A stretch of DNA of 12,300 bases, taken from positions 1-12,300 of the forward strand of contig JAFAHH010001098.1 of the NCBI GenBank assembly GCA_019237355.1, read 5' to 3'. Positions 1-7,146 of the stretch are shown here, piece by piece (within the stretch, counting starts at the first letter, position 1; each line of letters opens with the position of its first letter). A program made the position numbers and the translations under genes. The notes under the pieces were generated by a model, which was given only the letters and a program-made list of their open reading frames with translations, did no database searches and was not told the DNA's origin. This DNA comes from Acetobacteraceae bacterium. GTDB lineage: Bacteria > Pseudomonadota > Alphaproteobacteria > Acetobacterales > Acetobacteraceae.

Positions 1-26
1 GGTCAGTCGCGGGGGGGAGAAATCGG

Positions 27-677
27 TTGATTACCACCTTTCACATGCCGACCCGTGTCGTTGCAGGACAGGGATCACTCACGATCGGCACTCTCGCGCG
101 GGGCTTGCATATCTCGCGCGTGCTCGTCGTGTCGGACCCTATCATATCGAAACAGGAATCCACGAGCATGCGTTGGCTTCTCAGGAAGACGCCGGAGTCA
201 AAGTGTCGCGGTTTGACGAATGCGGCATTGACGCTCGCTGCTCGCATATCGACGACCAGGGCGCGCGCGTGCGGCGCGAGGGGATCAACGGCGTGATCTG
301 CATCGGCGGCGGCTCGGTCATGTGCACCGGCAAGGGCATTGCCATCGTCGCTACAAATCAAAAGGCCATGCGCGACTGCACCGGGGTCGGGAAGTTCGAT
401 CGTCGTGCGCTGCCGATGATCATGGAGCCGACCACGGCCGGGTCTGGTTCGGAAGTTTTTCGCAATGGACCATCGTCAAGGACGAGGAACGGCACCTGAA
501 GCTGCTCGGCGGCAGTCCGCTGAGTTTCCCCGACGTCGCCATTCTCGATCCTGTGACTTCCACTCCCTGCCGACGTATGTGGCCGCGTTGCCCGCGGTAG
601 ATGCGCTGACCCATGGTGTAGAAGCCTATTTCAGCGGGATCGCCTCGCCGCTGGCGGACGCGATCGCACTCCAGCGC
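27..677 (+). pseudogene. Iron-containing alcohol dehydrogenase relic (truncated, several frame changes)
   Basis: This is the N-terminal half of a group III (iron-dependent) alcohol dehydrogenase or maleylacetate-reductase-like enzyme, which would oxidise or reduce alcohols and aldehydes with NAD(P). A possible TTG start at 27 lies behind a GGGGGGAGA stretch. The family signal is spread over three frames: FHMPTRVVAGQGSL and VLVVSDPII (27-150), then GVICIGGGSV, GKGIAIVATN and EPTTAGSGSE (about 173-455), then WTIVKDEERHLKLLGGSPLS with PDVAILDPV (about 465-555), then DALTHGVEAYFSGIASPLAD (about 600-672). The GGGS nucleotide-binding motif and the DALTH metal-ligand motif are present. The two later metal-binding histidines of the C-terminal domain are absent, because similarity stops near 677. 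Family members have about 380 residues; only about 215 are represented. At least three frame changes plus the truncation make it non-functional. Confidence 0.85.
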
Positions 678-797
678 CGTTCGCCTGCAGGCGAGTCGGG
701 TGTTCCGCCGAAGGGGGACGGGATTGATCGTCTTAATGCGATGGCAGGATGTGGTGCCGGTGACCACATAAATGAAAACGAGCCAGGACTGGAACGG

Positions 798-2522
798 ATG
801 GAACATCTCGTGCGGGAGGCCGGCGCTGTTGTCCGGGGCCGGATGCGTGCGCTGTCGGGCGTCGGCCTGGCGCTCGGGACACTGTTCTTCGGGGCCGCGC
901 TGACGCCAAGTCTCATCCCCAGAACCTATTCGACACAAGGGGTGCTGGCCGGAATTAGCTTCGCCGCCGGGTATGGCCTTGGTGTCGGCTGGCGCTGGCT
1001 GTGGGCATATCTCGGGTTGCCGGAGCCCCCCGAACGCACGCGGCGGATCGTCAATGCCGGCGTAGCCGTCTTCTGCCTCGCGATCGCAGCAATATTCCTC
1101 CGACAGGCCGCCGAATGGCAGAACTCGATCCGCGCGCTGATGGGCATGGCACCCCTCGAAACTGCCCATCCGTTCAAGATCTGTCTCACGGCGCTTGCAA
1201 CGTTCGCCCTGCTGCTGGCGCTTGCGCGATTGTTCCGGTTCACAGCGGGCTTCTTGGCAACCCGCGCCGGACGATTGGTTCCGAGGCGGCTGGCGAATGT
1301 GGTCGGCGTCGGTGCCGCAGTCCTACTGTTTTGGTCGCTCGCGAGCGGTATCTTCTTCCCCGCCACGTTGCGCATCCTGGATTCCTCGTTCCGCGAATAC
1401 GACGCGCTGCTCAAGCCCGAGCACCCGCAACCGGCCGAACCGGAGCGCTGCGGCAGCCCGGCCTCAATCGTTCGTTGGAGCAAGCTGGGCCGCGCCGGGA
1501 GAGAGTTTGTCGCTTCGGGCCCGACTGCGGCGGCGATCAGCGCCTTCACCGGCCGCCCGGCCGCCGAGCCGCGTCGCGTCTATGTCGGGCTGCGCGCCGG
1601 CGACACGGTGCGGGAGCGAGCGCAACTGGCTCTGGCGGAGCTAAAGCGGGTCGGCGCCTTCGAACGCTCCGCTCTCGTCGTCATCACCCCGACCGGCACG
1701 GGCTGGATTGATCCAGCCGCGATGGACGCGATCGAATACCTGCTCGGCGGTGACGTCGCCAGCGTCGCCGTGCAGTACTCCTACCTGTCGAGTCCTCTAT
1801 CGCTTCTTGTCCAGCCGGAATACGGCACGGAAACAGCGCACGCGCTCTTCACCGAGATCTACGGCTACTGGACTACTCTGCCTCGTGAACACCGGCCACG
1901 GTTTTACCTGCACGGCTTGAGTCTCGGCGCGATGAATTCCGAAAGGTCAGTCGAACTGTTCGAGATAATAGGAGACCCGATCGATGGCGCCTTGTGGAGC
2001 GGGCCACCGTTTGGAAGCCGGTTCTGGCGCTCGCTGACCGATGACCGCAATCCCGGTTCGCCTGCGTGGCTCCCGACGTTTCGGGACGGTCGCTTCGTGC
2101 GGTTTATGAACCAGAACGGTTTCAGCGTTCCCACCCAGGCACCCTGGGGGCCGATGCGAGTCGTTTACCTGCAATATGCCAGCGACGCAGTAACCTTCTT
2201 CGACTATCGGGATTTCTACCGCCGCCCTGCCTGGTTGGAGCCGCCGCGTGGGCCGGACGTCTCGATGGGGCTGCGCTGGTACCCGATCGTGACAGTTTTG
2301 CAACTAGCGCTCGACATGGCGGTCTCGACCACCACGCCCATGCGTCATGGGCACGTCTACGCACCCCGTGATTACATCGATGCCTGGGCCGCTGTTGCCG
2401 ATGTCCGAGGCTGGTCGCCAGAGGCGATCGCAGCACTGAAACAGCAATTGTCACAATCTGCGGACAAGGCAATGGAAAATCTCGGCAGCGAAGAGGGCGC
2501 CTACAGCAACCGAGGCGGATAA
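798..2522 (+). CDS. Membrane-anchored alpha/beta hydrolase (Abhydrolase_9 family)
   Basis: Predicted inner-membrane serine hydrolase of 574 residues; the natural substrate of this family is not established. The N-terminal part holds about five hydrophobic helices (roughly residues 19-40, 46-68, 84-102, 122-142 and 165-186), matching the Abhydrolase_9_N region. The C-terminal part is the catalytic domain. It shows VVITPTGTGWIDP, the nucleophile elbow HGLSLGA with Ser375, LQYASDAVTFF as probable acid region, and RHGHVYAP with candidate catalytic His517 or His519. The open frame extends back to 465, but the residues encoded before about 700 belong to the alcohol dehydrogenase relic. I chose the ATG at 798 because AGGA lies about nine bases upstream and the family's first helix starts soon after; ATGs at 741 and 843 are alternatives. 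No operon partner is visible. Family assignment is strong; substrate is unknown. Confidence 0.9.
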   Translation: MEHLVREAGAVVRGRMRALSGVGLALGTLFFGAALTPSLIPRTYSTQGVLAGISFAAGYGLGVGWRWLWAYLGLPEPPERTRRIVNAGVAVFCLAIAAIFLRQAAEWQNSIRALMGMAPLETAHPFKICLTALATFALLLALARLFRFTAGFLATRAGRLVPRRLANVVGVGAAVLLFWSLASGIFFPATLRILDSSFREYDALLKPEHPQPAEPERCGSPASIVRWSKLGRAGREFVASGPTAAAISAFTGRPAAEPRRVYVGLRAGDTVRERAQLALAELKRVGAFERSALVVITPTGTGWIDPAAMDAIEYLLGGDVASVAVQYSYLSSPLSLLVQPEYGTETAHALFTEIYGYWTTLPREHRPRFYLHGLSLGAMNSERSVELFEIIGDPIDGALWSGPPFGSRFWRSLTDDRNPGSPAWLPTFRDGRFVRFMNQNGFSVPTQAPWGPMRVVYLQYASDAVTFFDYRDFYRRPAWLEPPRGPDVSMGLRWYPIVTVLQLALDMAVSTTTPMRHGHVYAPRDYIDAWAAVADVRGWSPEAIAALKQQLSQSADKAMENLGSEEGAYSNRGG

Positions 2523-3087
2523 CGGCGATTGCTCCCGTTTAGTTCCTTCCGGAAGATAGCGCCGCCACCCCATGACGAGCGAGTTCGCGCCTCATCAGCC
2601 CGCAATCGAAATGTCCGGCTGCAAAGGAACGCGATCATCTGCGCAATCACCAGGGTATCGTTCATCGTGAAAGTGTTTGTCGGCGTTGTCAGGTAACCGG
2701 GATCTGGCGTGAGCCGGAGGGGAAGACCAGGGTGAAGGCATGAGATGATCCCCTAATCCGCAAAGGTTTGGAGAAGGCCGCAGCTGTATTAGCCTGTGGC
2801 GAGGAGTGCTCCCCTCCAGTCGCTGGGCCGGTGCCGCTCACCATAACTATGCCGTTCTTGACGACGGTGCAATTCGTGTCATCGGCGTGCATGCGCGAAC
2901 CTTTAAATTTTAGTGGCTCGCGACGACGATGCCGCCTTTGATGCGGCGCCACAACCTGGTCCTGTCGAGGTTGTTAGGCGCTCAGGTCGAAAATTGCCTC
3001 CGTTCCGCCGAGACGATAGGGTTGGCATAGCGCCGGATGGGCTGCGAGAAAACTGGCTCACAAAGCGCGATATCAGAGGAGGTTGGG
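2523..3087. other. 565-base stretch without a convincing gene
   Basis: Nothing here is recognisable on either strand. The only candidate is a minus-strand frame of 67 codons from an ATG at 2892 to a stop at 2689. It has AAGG seven bases before the ATG, matches no family I know and shows no clear domain. It could be a chance frame or a relic. The last bases hold the leader and ribosome binding site of the CBS-BON gene. I see no clear terminator after the hydrolase gene. Confidence 0.4.
3077..3082 (+). promoter_or_regulatory. Ribosome binding site of the CBS-BON gene
   Basis: A perfect AGGAGG lies five bases before the ATG at 3088. It decides the start against the longer open frame, which reaches back to 3037 and adds 17 residues unlike the family. 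Confidence 0.85.
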
Positions 3088-3798
3088 ATGAAGGCGTCTG
3101 AGATCATGATAAAACAGGTGATAACGGTAGGCTCGGACACTCCGGTCTCAGAACTAGCAAACACGATGATCGAAAACGGCATCAGCGCGGTTCCTGTGGT
3201 GCGGGACGGCCATGTGGTAGGCCTTGTAAGCGAGGGTGACCTGCTTCGGCGCACCGAGACGGGCACCGAGCGCCGAAGATCGCGCTGGCTGGAATTCTTT
3301 ACCTCCGGCGCGACGCTTGCGGCAGACTACGTTAAATCGCATGGGAGGCGGGCGAGCGACGTGATGACGAAGGATGTCATCACCGTTAATGTGGACACGC
3401 CAATTCCGGAGATCGCCAACATCCTCGAATCCCGGCACATCAAGCGAGTGCCGGTCCTTGAGGGAGACAAGCTTGTGGGGATCGTCACTCGCGCCAACCT
3501 GCTCCAGGCGCTGGCCGCACGCGCGCCGGAACCGGCCGAGAGCTCAACAAGAGCTGACCAGGAGATCAGGGAAGCGGTGTTGCGCGAAATATCGGCCCAG
3601 CCGTGGGCGGGTTCCTTTCTCCACAATAACGTAATCGTTGAGGACGGCGTCGTTTCCCTGTGGGGATTTGTTTCGAATGAGGAGCAGCGCAAGGCCCTCC
3701 TGGTGGCCGCGCACAACATCCCTGGCGTGCGGGACGTAGAAGATCATTTGGAGTATCACATGTTTGCCGCCGGTTTAAACTTTATGGTCCGCGCCTGA
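3088..3798 (+). CDS. CBS-CBS-BON domain protein
   Basis: Protein of 236 residues with two CBS domains and a C-terminal BON domain, a common stand-alone architecture in proteobacteria. CBS 1 covers about residues 1-60 (ASEIMIKQVITV, ISAVPVVRDGHVVGLVSEGDLLRR). CBS 2 covers about 85-145 (ASDVMTKDVITV, HIKRVPVLEGDKLVGIVTRANLLQ). BON covers about 158-224 (VIVEDGVVSLWGFVSNEEQ, VAAHNIPGVRDVEDHLE). CBS pairs usually bind adenine nucleotides and act as energy or redox sensors, and BON domains are linked to membrane or ligand binding. There is no signal peptide or membrane helix, so it is probably cytoplasmic. The segment between the CBS domains (about 58-84) is charged and basic. The gene stands alone: the nearest same-strand gene ends 565 bases upstream and the next genes are on the other strand. 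The partner it regulates cannot be told. Confidence 0.93.
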   Translation: MKASEIMIKQVITVGSDTPVSELANTMIENGISAVPVVRDGHVVGLVSEGDLLRRTETGTERRRSRWLEFFTSGATLAADYVKSHGRRASDVMTKDVITVNVDTPIPEIANILESRHIKRVPVLEGDKLVGIVTRANLLQALAARAPEPAESSTRADQEIREAVLREISAQPWAGSFLHNNVIVEDGVVSLWGFVSNEEQRKALLVAAHNIPGVRDVEDHLEYHMFAAGLNFMVRA

Positions 3799-4052
3799 GC
3801 TGAGGATAGGCTGAAGCGTCACTAATTTCGGCGCGGCTCAGACGTATGTCGGGCATCGGTGGGTGCGGCGACTGCAGAAGCACGCTCAGTGAGTTCACCG
3901 TGGGGTCGAGGGCGTTGCTGGGAGCGACAGCTATCTCTCTTGAGATGCCCCTGCCGGTTAGTCCAGAAACTTAGTGCAGCAGCAAGCCGCATCCCCGCTA
4001 TTTCAGTTCGGGTTGCCTCTCGAAGCCGGCGATTAATCCCGATAGCAGGAGG

Positions 4053-4313
4053 TCACTCCTCCAAGGTCGTGTAGCCAGCGGCTTTTCTTCTCCTTCGAAT
4101 CCAGGAAAATAGCCATCCGCTACAGAACCCAAGCAGGTAGATAATTACAAGGTCTCGGATGAAAGCGAAAATCGATAAAGCCATCAACGGACTACCCTCC
4201 CCTGCGAAACACTGCATCCGGTCGATGAGACAATATCTCTCCCCATCGGCTCGAATACCAACAGCTACCTGCCCATCCTTGCTACCGTCTGGCCAGCTTT
4301 CACGTTTACACAG
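4053..4313 (-). CDS. Small single-helix membrane protein, start codon uncertain
   Basis: I do not recognise this protein. The frame is open from 4322, just after a stop at 4325-4323, to the TGA at 4055-4053. Read from a CTG at 4313 it has 86 residues. The first half is polar with three cysteines (LCKRESWPDGSKDGQ, RADGERYCLIDRMQC). A hydrophobic helix follows (about residues 47-72, AFIRDLVIIYLLGF with GWLFSWI), then an RRRRK cluster and a short tail. The basic cluster suggests the C terminus is inside and the N-terminal part outside. There is no ATG or GTG before the methionine at 4217. AGGAG lies six bases before the CTG, so either CTG is used, or one base has been lost from an ATG-GGN-CTG beginning at 4318, or the product is the 54-residue form from 4217. 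It follows the 53-residue membrane gene on the same strand and probably shares its transcript. Confidence 0.5.
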   Translation of the reverse strand: MCKRESWPDGSKDGQVAVGIRADGERYCLIDRMQCFAGEGSPLMALSIFAFIRDLVIIYLLGFCSGWLFSWIRRRRKAAGYTTLEE

Positions 4314-4362
4314 CCCATGCTCCTATTCGATTCGAAGAGGCCGACTCCCATTAGGTAGCCGA

Positions 4363-4524
4363 TCAATGAACCGCTAGCTTCAACAGCCAAGTAATTGTGG
4401 CAGCAACGGCGGAGACTATGCCAAACAAAATTGCCGACCCCAAGGTCGCGGTCTGCATGTTCTGCTCTAGAAGGCCCTTTATCTTGTAGCATTGCTCAAG
4501 CGAGCGTGCCCAGAACTCCTGCAT
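4363..4524 (-). CDS. 53-residue single-helix membrane protein overlapping the DUF29 gene
   Basis: I do not recognise this small gene. It encodes 53 residues: an N-terminal stretch with amphipathic character (MQEFWARSLEQCYKIKGLLE) followed by one membrane helix (about residues 27-50, including GSAILFGIVSAVAATITWLL) and the end KLAVH. Support for expression is good. The ATG at 4524 is preceded by GAGGAA four bases away. The start lies inside the end of the DUF29 gene, overlapping by 29 bases in another frame, the layout of translationally coupled genes. The stop is at 4365-4363, about 50 bases before the second small membrane gene. Possible roles include a membrane partner or anchor for the DUF29 protein or a small toxin- or holin-like peptide; nothing in the sequence decides between these. 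Confidence 0.6.
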   Translation of the reverse strand: MQEFWARSLEQCYKIKGLLEQNMQTATLGSAILFGIVSAVAATITWLLKLAVH

Positions 4525-5008
4525 TAGCTTCCTCACTCACCCAACAACGGTCCTCGCTTAGCAGCTCATCCAGCGTAACCGGGCACTTATCCGGAAGCTG
4601 CCCATCGATTAATTCCGGAAGCAGGCGCCGTGCCTCCCTGTAGAGGCGCTCAAGGTCTATACGGCCACGCACAGATGGCGCAAATGCATCGGCCGGTTCC
4701 TGGCGGTGCCGGGTAACTTCCATCTGCCAACCCTGAACTGCTTGAAAATTCGGCCAGGCTTGGATTCTGAGCAGGTGGGCCAGGGGCTGGCGTAGCCATC
4801 CTCCGCAGGCCCGGCGCTCGCTTCGTCCGACGCTCTCGATCTCCTCGATTACACTCCCCCAGTCGACCTGATCATTGACCCGCTCGCCAGCGGCTATGCG
4901 GCGCAGCTGTTCACTGTGGTGTTTGGACCAAAGCACTATGTCGCTATCGTATTCGCTCAGGGCCTGAATAATGCTCCATTCGGCCCAGGAGAAAACGATA
5001 GGACTCAT
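4496..5008 (-). CDS. DUF29 family protein
   Basis: Protein of 170 residues belonging to DUF29, a family common in cyanobacteria and proteobacteria and without a settled function. Family hallmarks are YDSDIVLWSKHHSEQLRR (residues 20-37), DWGSVIEEIESVGRSERR (49-66), LAHLLRIQAWP (about 76-86) and a C-terminal LYREARRLLPELIDGQLPDK followed by CPVTLDELL. Length fits the family (about 140-170). It looks soluble, with no signal peptide or membrane helix. I chose the ATG at 5008, although no strong ribosome binding site precedes it (AGGAA is 16 bases away). The open frame continues to 5143, but those codons lie over the tail of the DUF2161 relic. Its 3' end overlaps the 53-residue membrane gene by 29 bases, so the two are likely translated together. 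Confidence 0.88.
   Translation of the reverse strand: MSPIVFSWAEWSIIQALSEYDSDIVLWSKHHSEQLRRIAAGERVNDQVDWGSVIEEIESVGRSERRACGGWLRQPLAHLLRIQAWPNFQAVQGWQMEVTRHRQEPADAFAPSVRGRIDLERLYREARRLLPELIDGQLPDKCPVTLDELLSEDRCWVSEEANAGVLGTLA
4529..4534 (-). promoter_or_regulatory. Ribosome binding site of the 53-residue membrane gene
   Basis: GAGGAA on the minus strand, four bases before the ATG at 4524 and inside the DUF29 coding region. It is better than the DUF29 gene's own site, and is the main reason to accept the small overlapping gene. Confidence 0.6.
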
Positions 5009-5051
5009 CGGCAGAATGGGTATGTTCCTACGCAGCCTAGGCTGCAGACGG

Positions 5052-5072
5052 CTGGCTACATATTTCAGCCAG
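5052..5072 (-). repeat. Short hairpin just after the DUF2161 relic
   Basis: A perfect six-base stem (CTGGCT/AGCCAG) with a nine-base loop starts directly after the TAA of the DUF2161 relic at 5075-5073. There is no T run after it, so an intrinsic terminator is only a possibility; the DUF29 gene begins 44 bases further on. Confidence 0.35.
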
Positions 5073-5695
5073 TTACAGCAACGCGCTGCAGGCCGTGGCA
5101 GTGAGTTGATGGACGCCGCGGTGTATGCGCTCGAACCACCCATACACGTTGGGCTGGAGAATGTGGCCGGCGATGGGCGCAGCCGTCAAGAGATCGCGTA
5201 GGGGGTCGTGTCCGCAGCAACGCGGCGCAGATAAGGGCCTGTTGTCCACAGGCGGTCATAACCGCCTGCCCGGGTCGAGCCGCCGGGAGCCGAATCATCG
5301 CTGCGCTGCGCGTGTTCCGAGAGCAATCGCCGTCGCCTACGCTGATCGGTCCACGGTCGGTAAGGTCCAGGCTGGGCGAGCACCTCCACCCGGGCCCGTG
5401 CGTAGACGCGTATAAACCGAAGCCCCCAGTCGACATAAACGCGCACCCGCGGATGCCGGTCTCGCCCACGGCGGGCTCGGCACTGCGAGCCAAACCTCAT
5501 CCGACCGCCGCATGCGATCCAATGATTGCAGCAGCAGATCAAAATCGAAGCCAACCTCCATCGCTACGATCGCAAGCTGCGGTGGCTCGCCGCCCCGGAG
5601 TGCGGCGACTGCGCGGCCGTCTACTTCGCCTTCACATCGAAACCCTGCCGCCGAAGGAAACGCTTCACCGCCGGACACACGGCGGTCTCGAGCAT
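5073..5695 (-). pseudogene. DUF2161 family gene, broken by several frame changes
   Basis: DUF2161 proteins (about 220 residues, widespread in alphaproteobacteria, annotated as putative phosphodiesterases with a PD-(D/E)XK-like look) can be followed here along the whole length but in changing frames. From the ATG at 5695: LETAVCPAVKRFLRRQGFDV, then a stop. Next frame: ALRGGEPPQLAIVAMEVGF, FDLLLQSLDRMRRSDEVWLA. Next: ARVEVLAQPGPYRPWTDQRR with LLSEHAQR and GGSTR. Next: VMTACGQQALICAALL. Last: GHILQPNVYGWFERIHRGVH up to the TAA at 5075-5073. At least four frame changes are needed. Where I expect a VELK-type acid-x-lysine motif the sequence reads VAMEV, so the proposed active site also appears lost. 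It starts nine bases after the YihY-family gene, suggesting a former operon. Confidence 0.75.
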
Positions 5696-5704
5696 GTCGC
5701 GCAG

Positions 5705-6775
5705 CTATGGTTGATTTTCCATCTCGGCGTTAACCTGGGCGCCGATTAGGATCACGAGCGAAGAGAGCCAGATCCAAGTCATAAAACCCATCGCTGCACC
5801 AAGCGAGCCATAGGTTTTGTTGAAGTTCCCGAAATGTCCTACGTACCACGAGAAAGCGGCCGACCCGATGAGCCAGGCTATCACGGCGAATGCGCCGCCC
5901 AAGCTCACCCATCTCCACCGGGCTTCATCCCGGCTCGGCCCGAAGCGATAGAGGAAAGCCAATACGATCGTGATAGCGACGAGCACGACAGGCCAGCGGA
6001 GCACGTTCAGCAGGATGTTTCTAAATTGGCCCAAGCCCACATAGCTCAGCACAAAAGGCGCGACGACGATGGCTGCCAACGCAACTAATACGAAAAGCAG
6101 CATTCCTAGAGTGAAGCATAAAGTTAGAAAGGTAAGCCAGATGAAGCTGCGCTTTTCGCGCTCGCCATGGACGACGTTAAGCGCGGCGAACAGCGCTTTA
6201 GTGCCTGCATTGGCGCTCCAGAGCGATAGCAGGGCGCCGATGACCACGTCGATGCTCAGCGCCTCGTCGCTTGCCGACGCGAGCGAATGGAGCTGATTGG
6301 AAATAATGTCCATTCCGGTATCCGGGACGACCCCGGAGAGCGCGTTAACATGCTGCGAGATACTAGCTGGGTTAGCAAACAAGCCGTAGATCGAAACCAG
6401 GGTTGCCAGGGCGGGAAACACTGCCAGAATCGCATAGAAGGTAACTCCTGCGGCCTCTGCCACCAGCCGGTGATTGGATATCTGCGAAACGACCCGTTTG
6501 GTGATGCCCCACCAGCCGCGGGTAGGAATTTGTGCTGGCGATTCGGCACGATGGCCACGGCTGGGTCGCACGGGCTCCCCTGAGGGACCCTCCGGCCGCG
6601 GGGTGTCCCGAGTATGCAGCCGAGGGTCGGCTTGTTTGTTCGGTGTTTTTGGATGGGCCGCAATTGCGACACCGACCGCGAGGACCATCAGCCAGAGGGG
6701 GAGCGAAGTTTGCCCGCGCTTTGCTGAGTTCTGCGCTGGCTGTCGCTTCCAGCCGAAATATTGGCTCAGCGCCAT
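5705..6775 (-). CDS. YihY/virulence factor BrkB family membrane protein
   Basis: Integral inner-membrane protein of 356 residues. The family was once called ribonuclease BN, but that activity belongs to another protein; its role is uncertain and transport or envelope functions have been suggested. A first hydrophobic segment (about 27-40) is followed by a proline- and arginine-rich linker (about 41-85). The family core then runs to the end: AEAAGVTFYAILAVFPALAT (about 106-125), SLWSANAGTKALFAALNVVH, the FLYRFGP loop, WYVGHFGNFNKTYGSLGAAM and MTWIWLSSLVILIGAQVNAE. About six helices are predicted in the core. The N-terminal extension is longer than in many homologues and no strong ribosome binding site precedes the ATG at 6775, so the true start could be further in. 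The DUF2161 relic follows after nine bases. Confidence 0.92.
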   Translation of the reverse strand: MALSQYFGWKRQPAQNSAKRGQTSLPLWLMVLAVGVAIAAHPKTPNKQADPRLHTRDTPRPEGPSGEPVRPSRGHRAESPAQIPTRGWWGITKRVVSQISNHRLVAEAAGVTFYAILAVFPALATLVSIYGLFANPASISQHVNALSGVVPDTGMDIISNQLHSLASASDEALSIDVVIGALLSLWSANAGTKALFAALNVVHGEREKRSFIWLTFLTLCFTLGMLLFVLVALAAIVVAPFVLSYVGLGQFRNILLNVLRWPVVLVAITIVLAFLYRFGPSRDEARWRWVSLGGAFAVIAWLIGSAAFSWYVGHFGNFNKTYGSLGAAMGFMTWIWLSSLVILIGAQVNAEMENQP

Positions 6776-6886
6776 GTGCAGCCGTTTCAGCTAACGCACC
6801 CGGCTTAATGCAAACCCGCGGCCAGCGCGAGTAGCACAGTCTGGAACGGCCGCGCGGAGGACGGAAGGTGCTGGCGCGCTTGCGCC

Positions 6887-7044
6887 TGGTGGCACCATCA
6901 GGGCGAGCTGATGGGCATTCCCCAATTGCGGGCAAGATCGACATCGCCGTACTGGATCTGTTCCATATCCGCGATGGCAAGTTGCACTGGGCGCTACTCG
7001 ATAACCTGGGCATGCTGCGTCAGCTCGGCGTGACCTCGATCTAA
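6887..7044 (+). pseudogene. C-terminal remnant of a SnoaL-like ester cyclase
   Basis: Only the tail of a SnoaL-like/ester cyclase (NTF2 fold) remains. One frame gives WWHHQGELMGI (6887-6919). After a loss of one base in the run of C at 6920-6923, the next frame gives PIAGKIDIAVLDLFHIRDGK, then LHWALLDNLGMLRQLGVTSI and the TAA at 7042-7044. Intact relatives read GIPPTGK across the break and usually DGKIxEHW where this one has DGKLHW, so two further residues seem missing. I see no N-terminal part upstream. With the frame change and the absent N terminus it cannot make a working enzyme. Confidence 0.75.
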
Positions 7045-7110
7045 TTGTGTGCTGGCGCCGCGGATGGAGCAGCGCCGTCGAGGGACTGTCGAGCTAAGAA
7101 ACCGCCCAAT

Positions 7111-7146
7111 TAGAGCGCGATGGTCAGGTAGAGCGCGATGGTCAGC
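7111..7146. repeat. Two tandem copies of an 18-base unit
   Basis: TAGAGCGCGATGGTCAGG occurs at 7111-7128 and again at 7129-7146, with only the last base differing (G/C). The first 13 bases, TAGAGCGCGATGG, recur at the left end of the palindromic element that begins at 9421-9422. The units look like solitary ends of that repeat family. Confidence 0.75.

Noticed and set aside
465..797. N-terminal extension of the hydrolase frame
   Set aside because: Its residues are partly out-of-frame and partly in-frame pieces of the alcohol dehydrogenase relic; the hydrolase family begins near 798-843.
420..1169. 249-codon minus-strand frame
   Set aside because: It is opposite the dehydrogenase relic and the first half of the hydrolase gene, with low-complexity, arginine- and proline-rich content and no recognisable family.
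4971..5201. 76-codon plus-strand frame
   Set aside because: It looks partly protein-like, but the opposite strand carries the DUF29 start and the tail of the DUF2161 relic, which explain this sequence better.
7111..7146. Tandem 18-base units as a CRISPR array or iteron origin
   Set aside because: There are only two adjacent copies, with no spacers, no replication or Cas gene and no AT-rich region.
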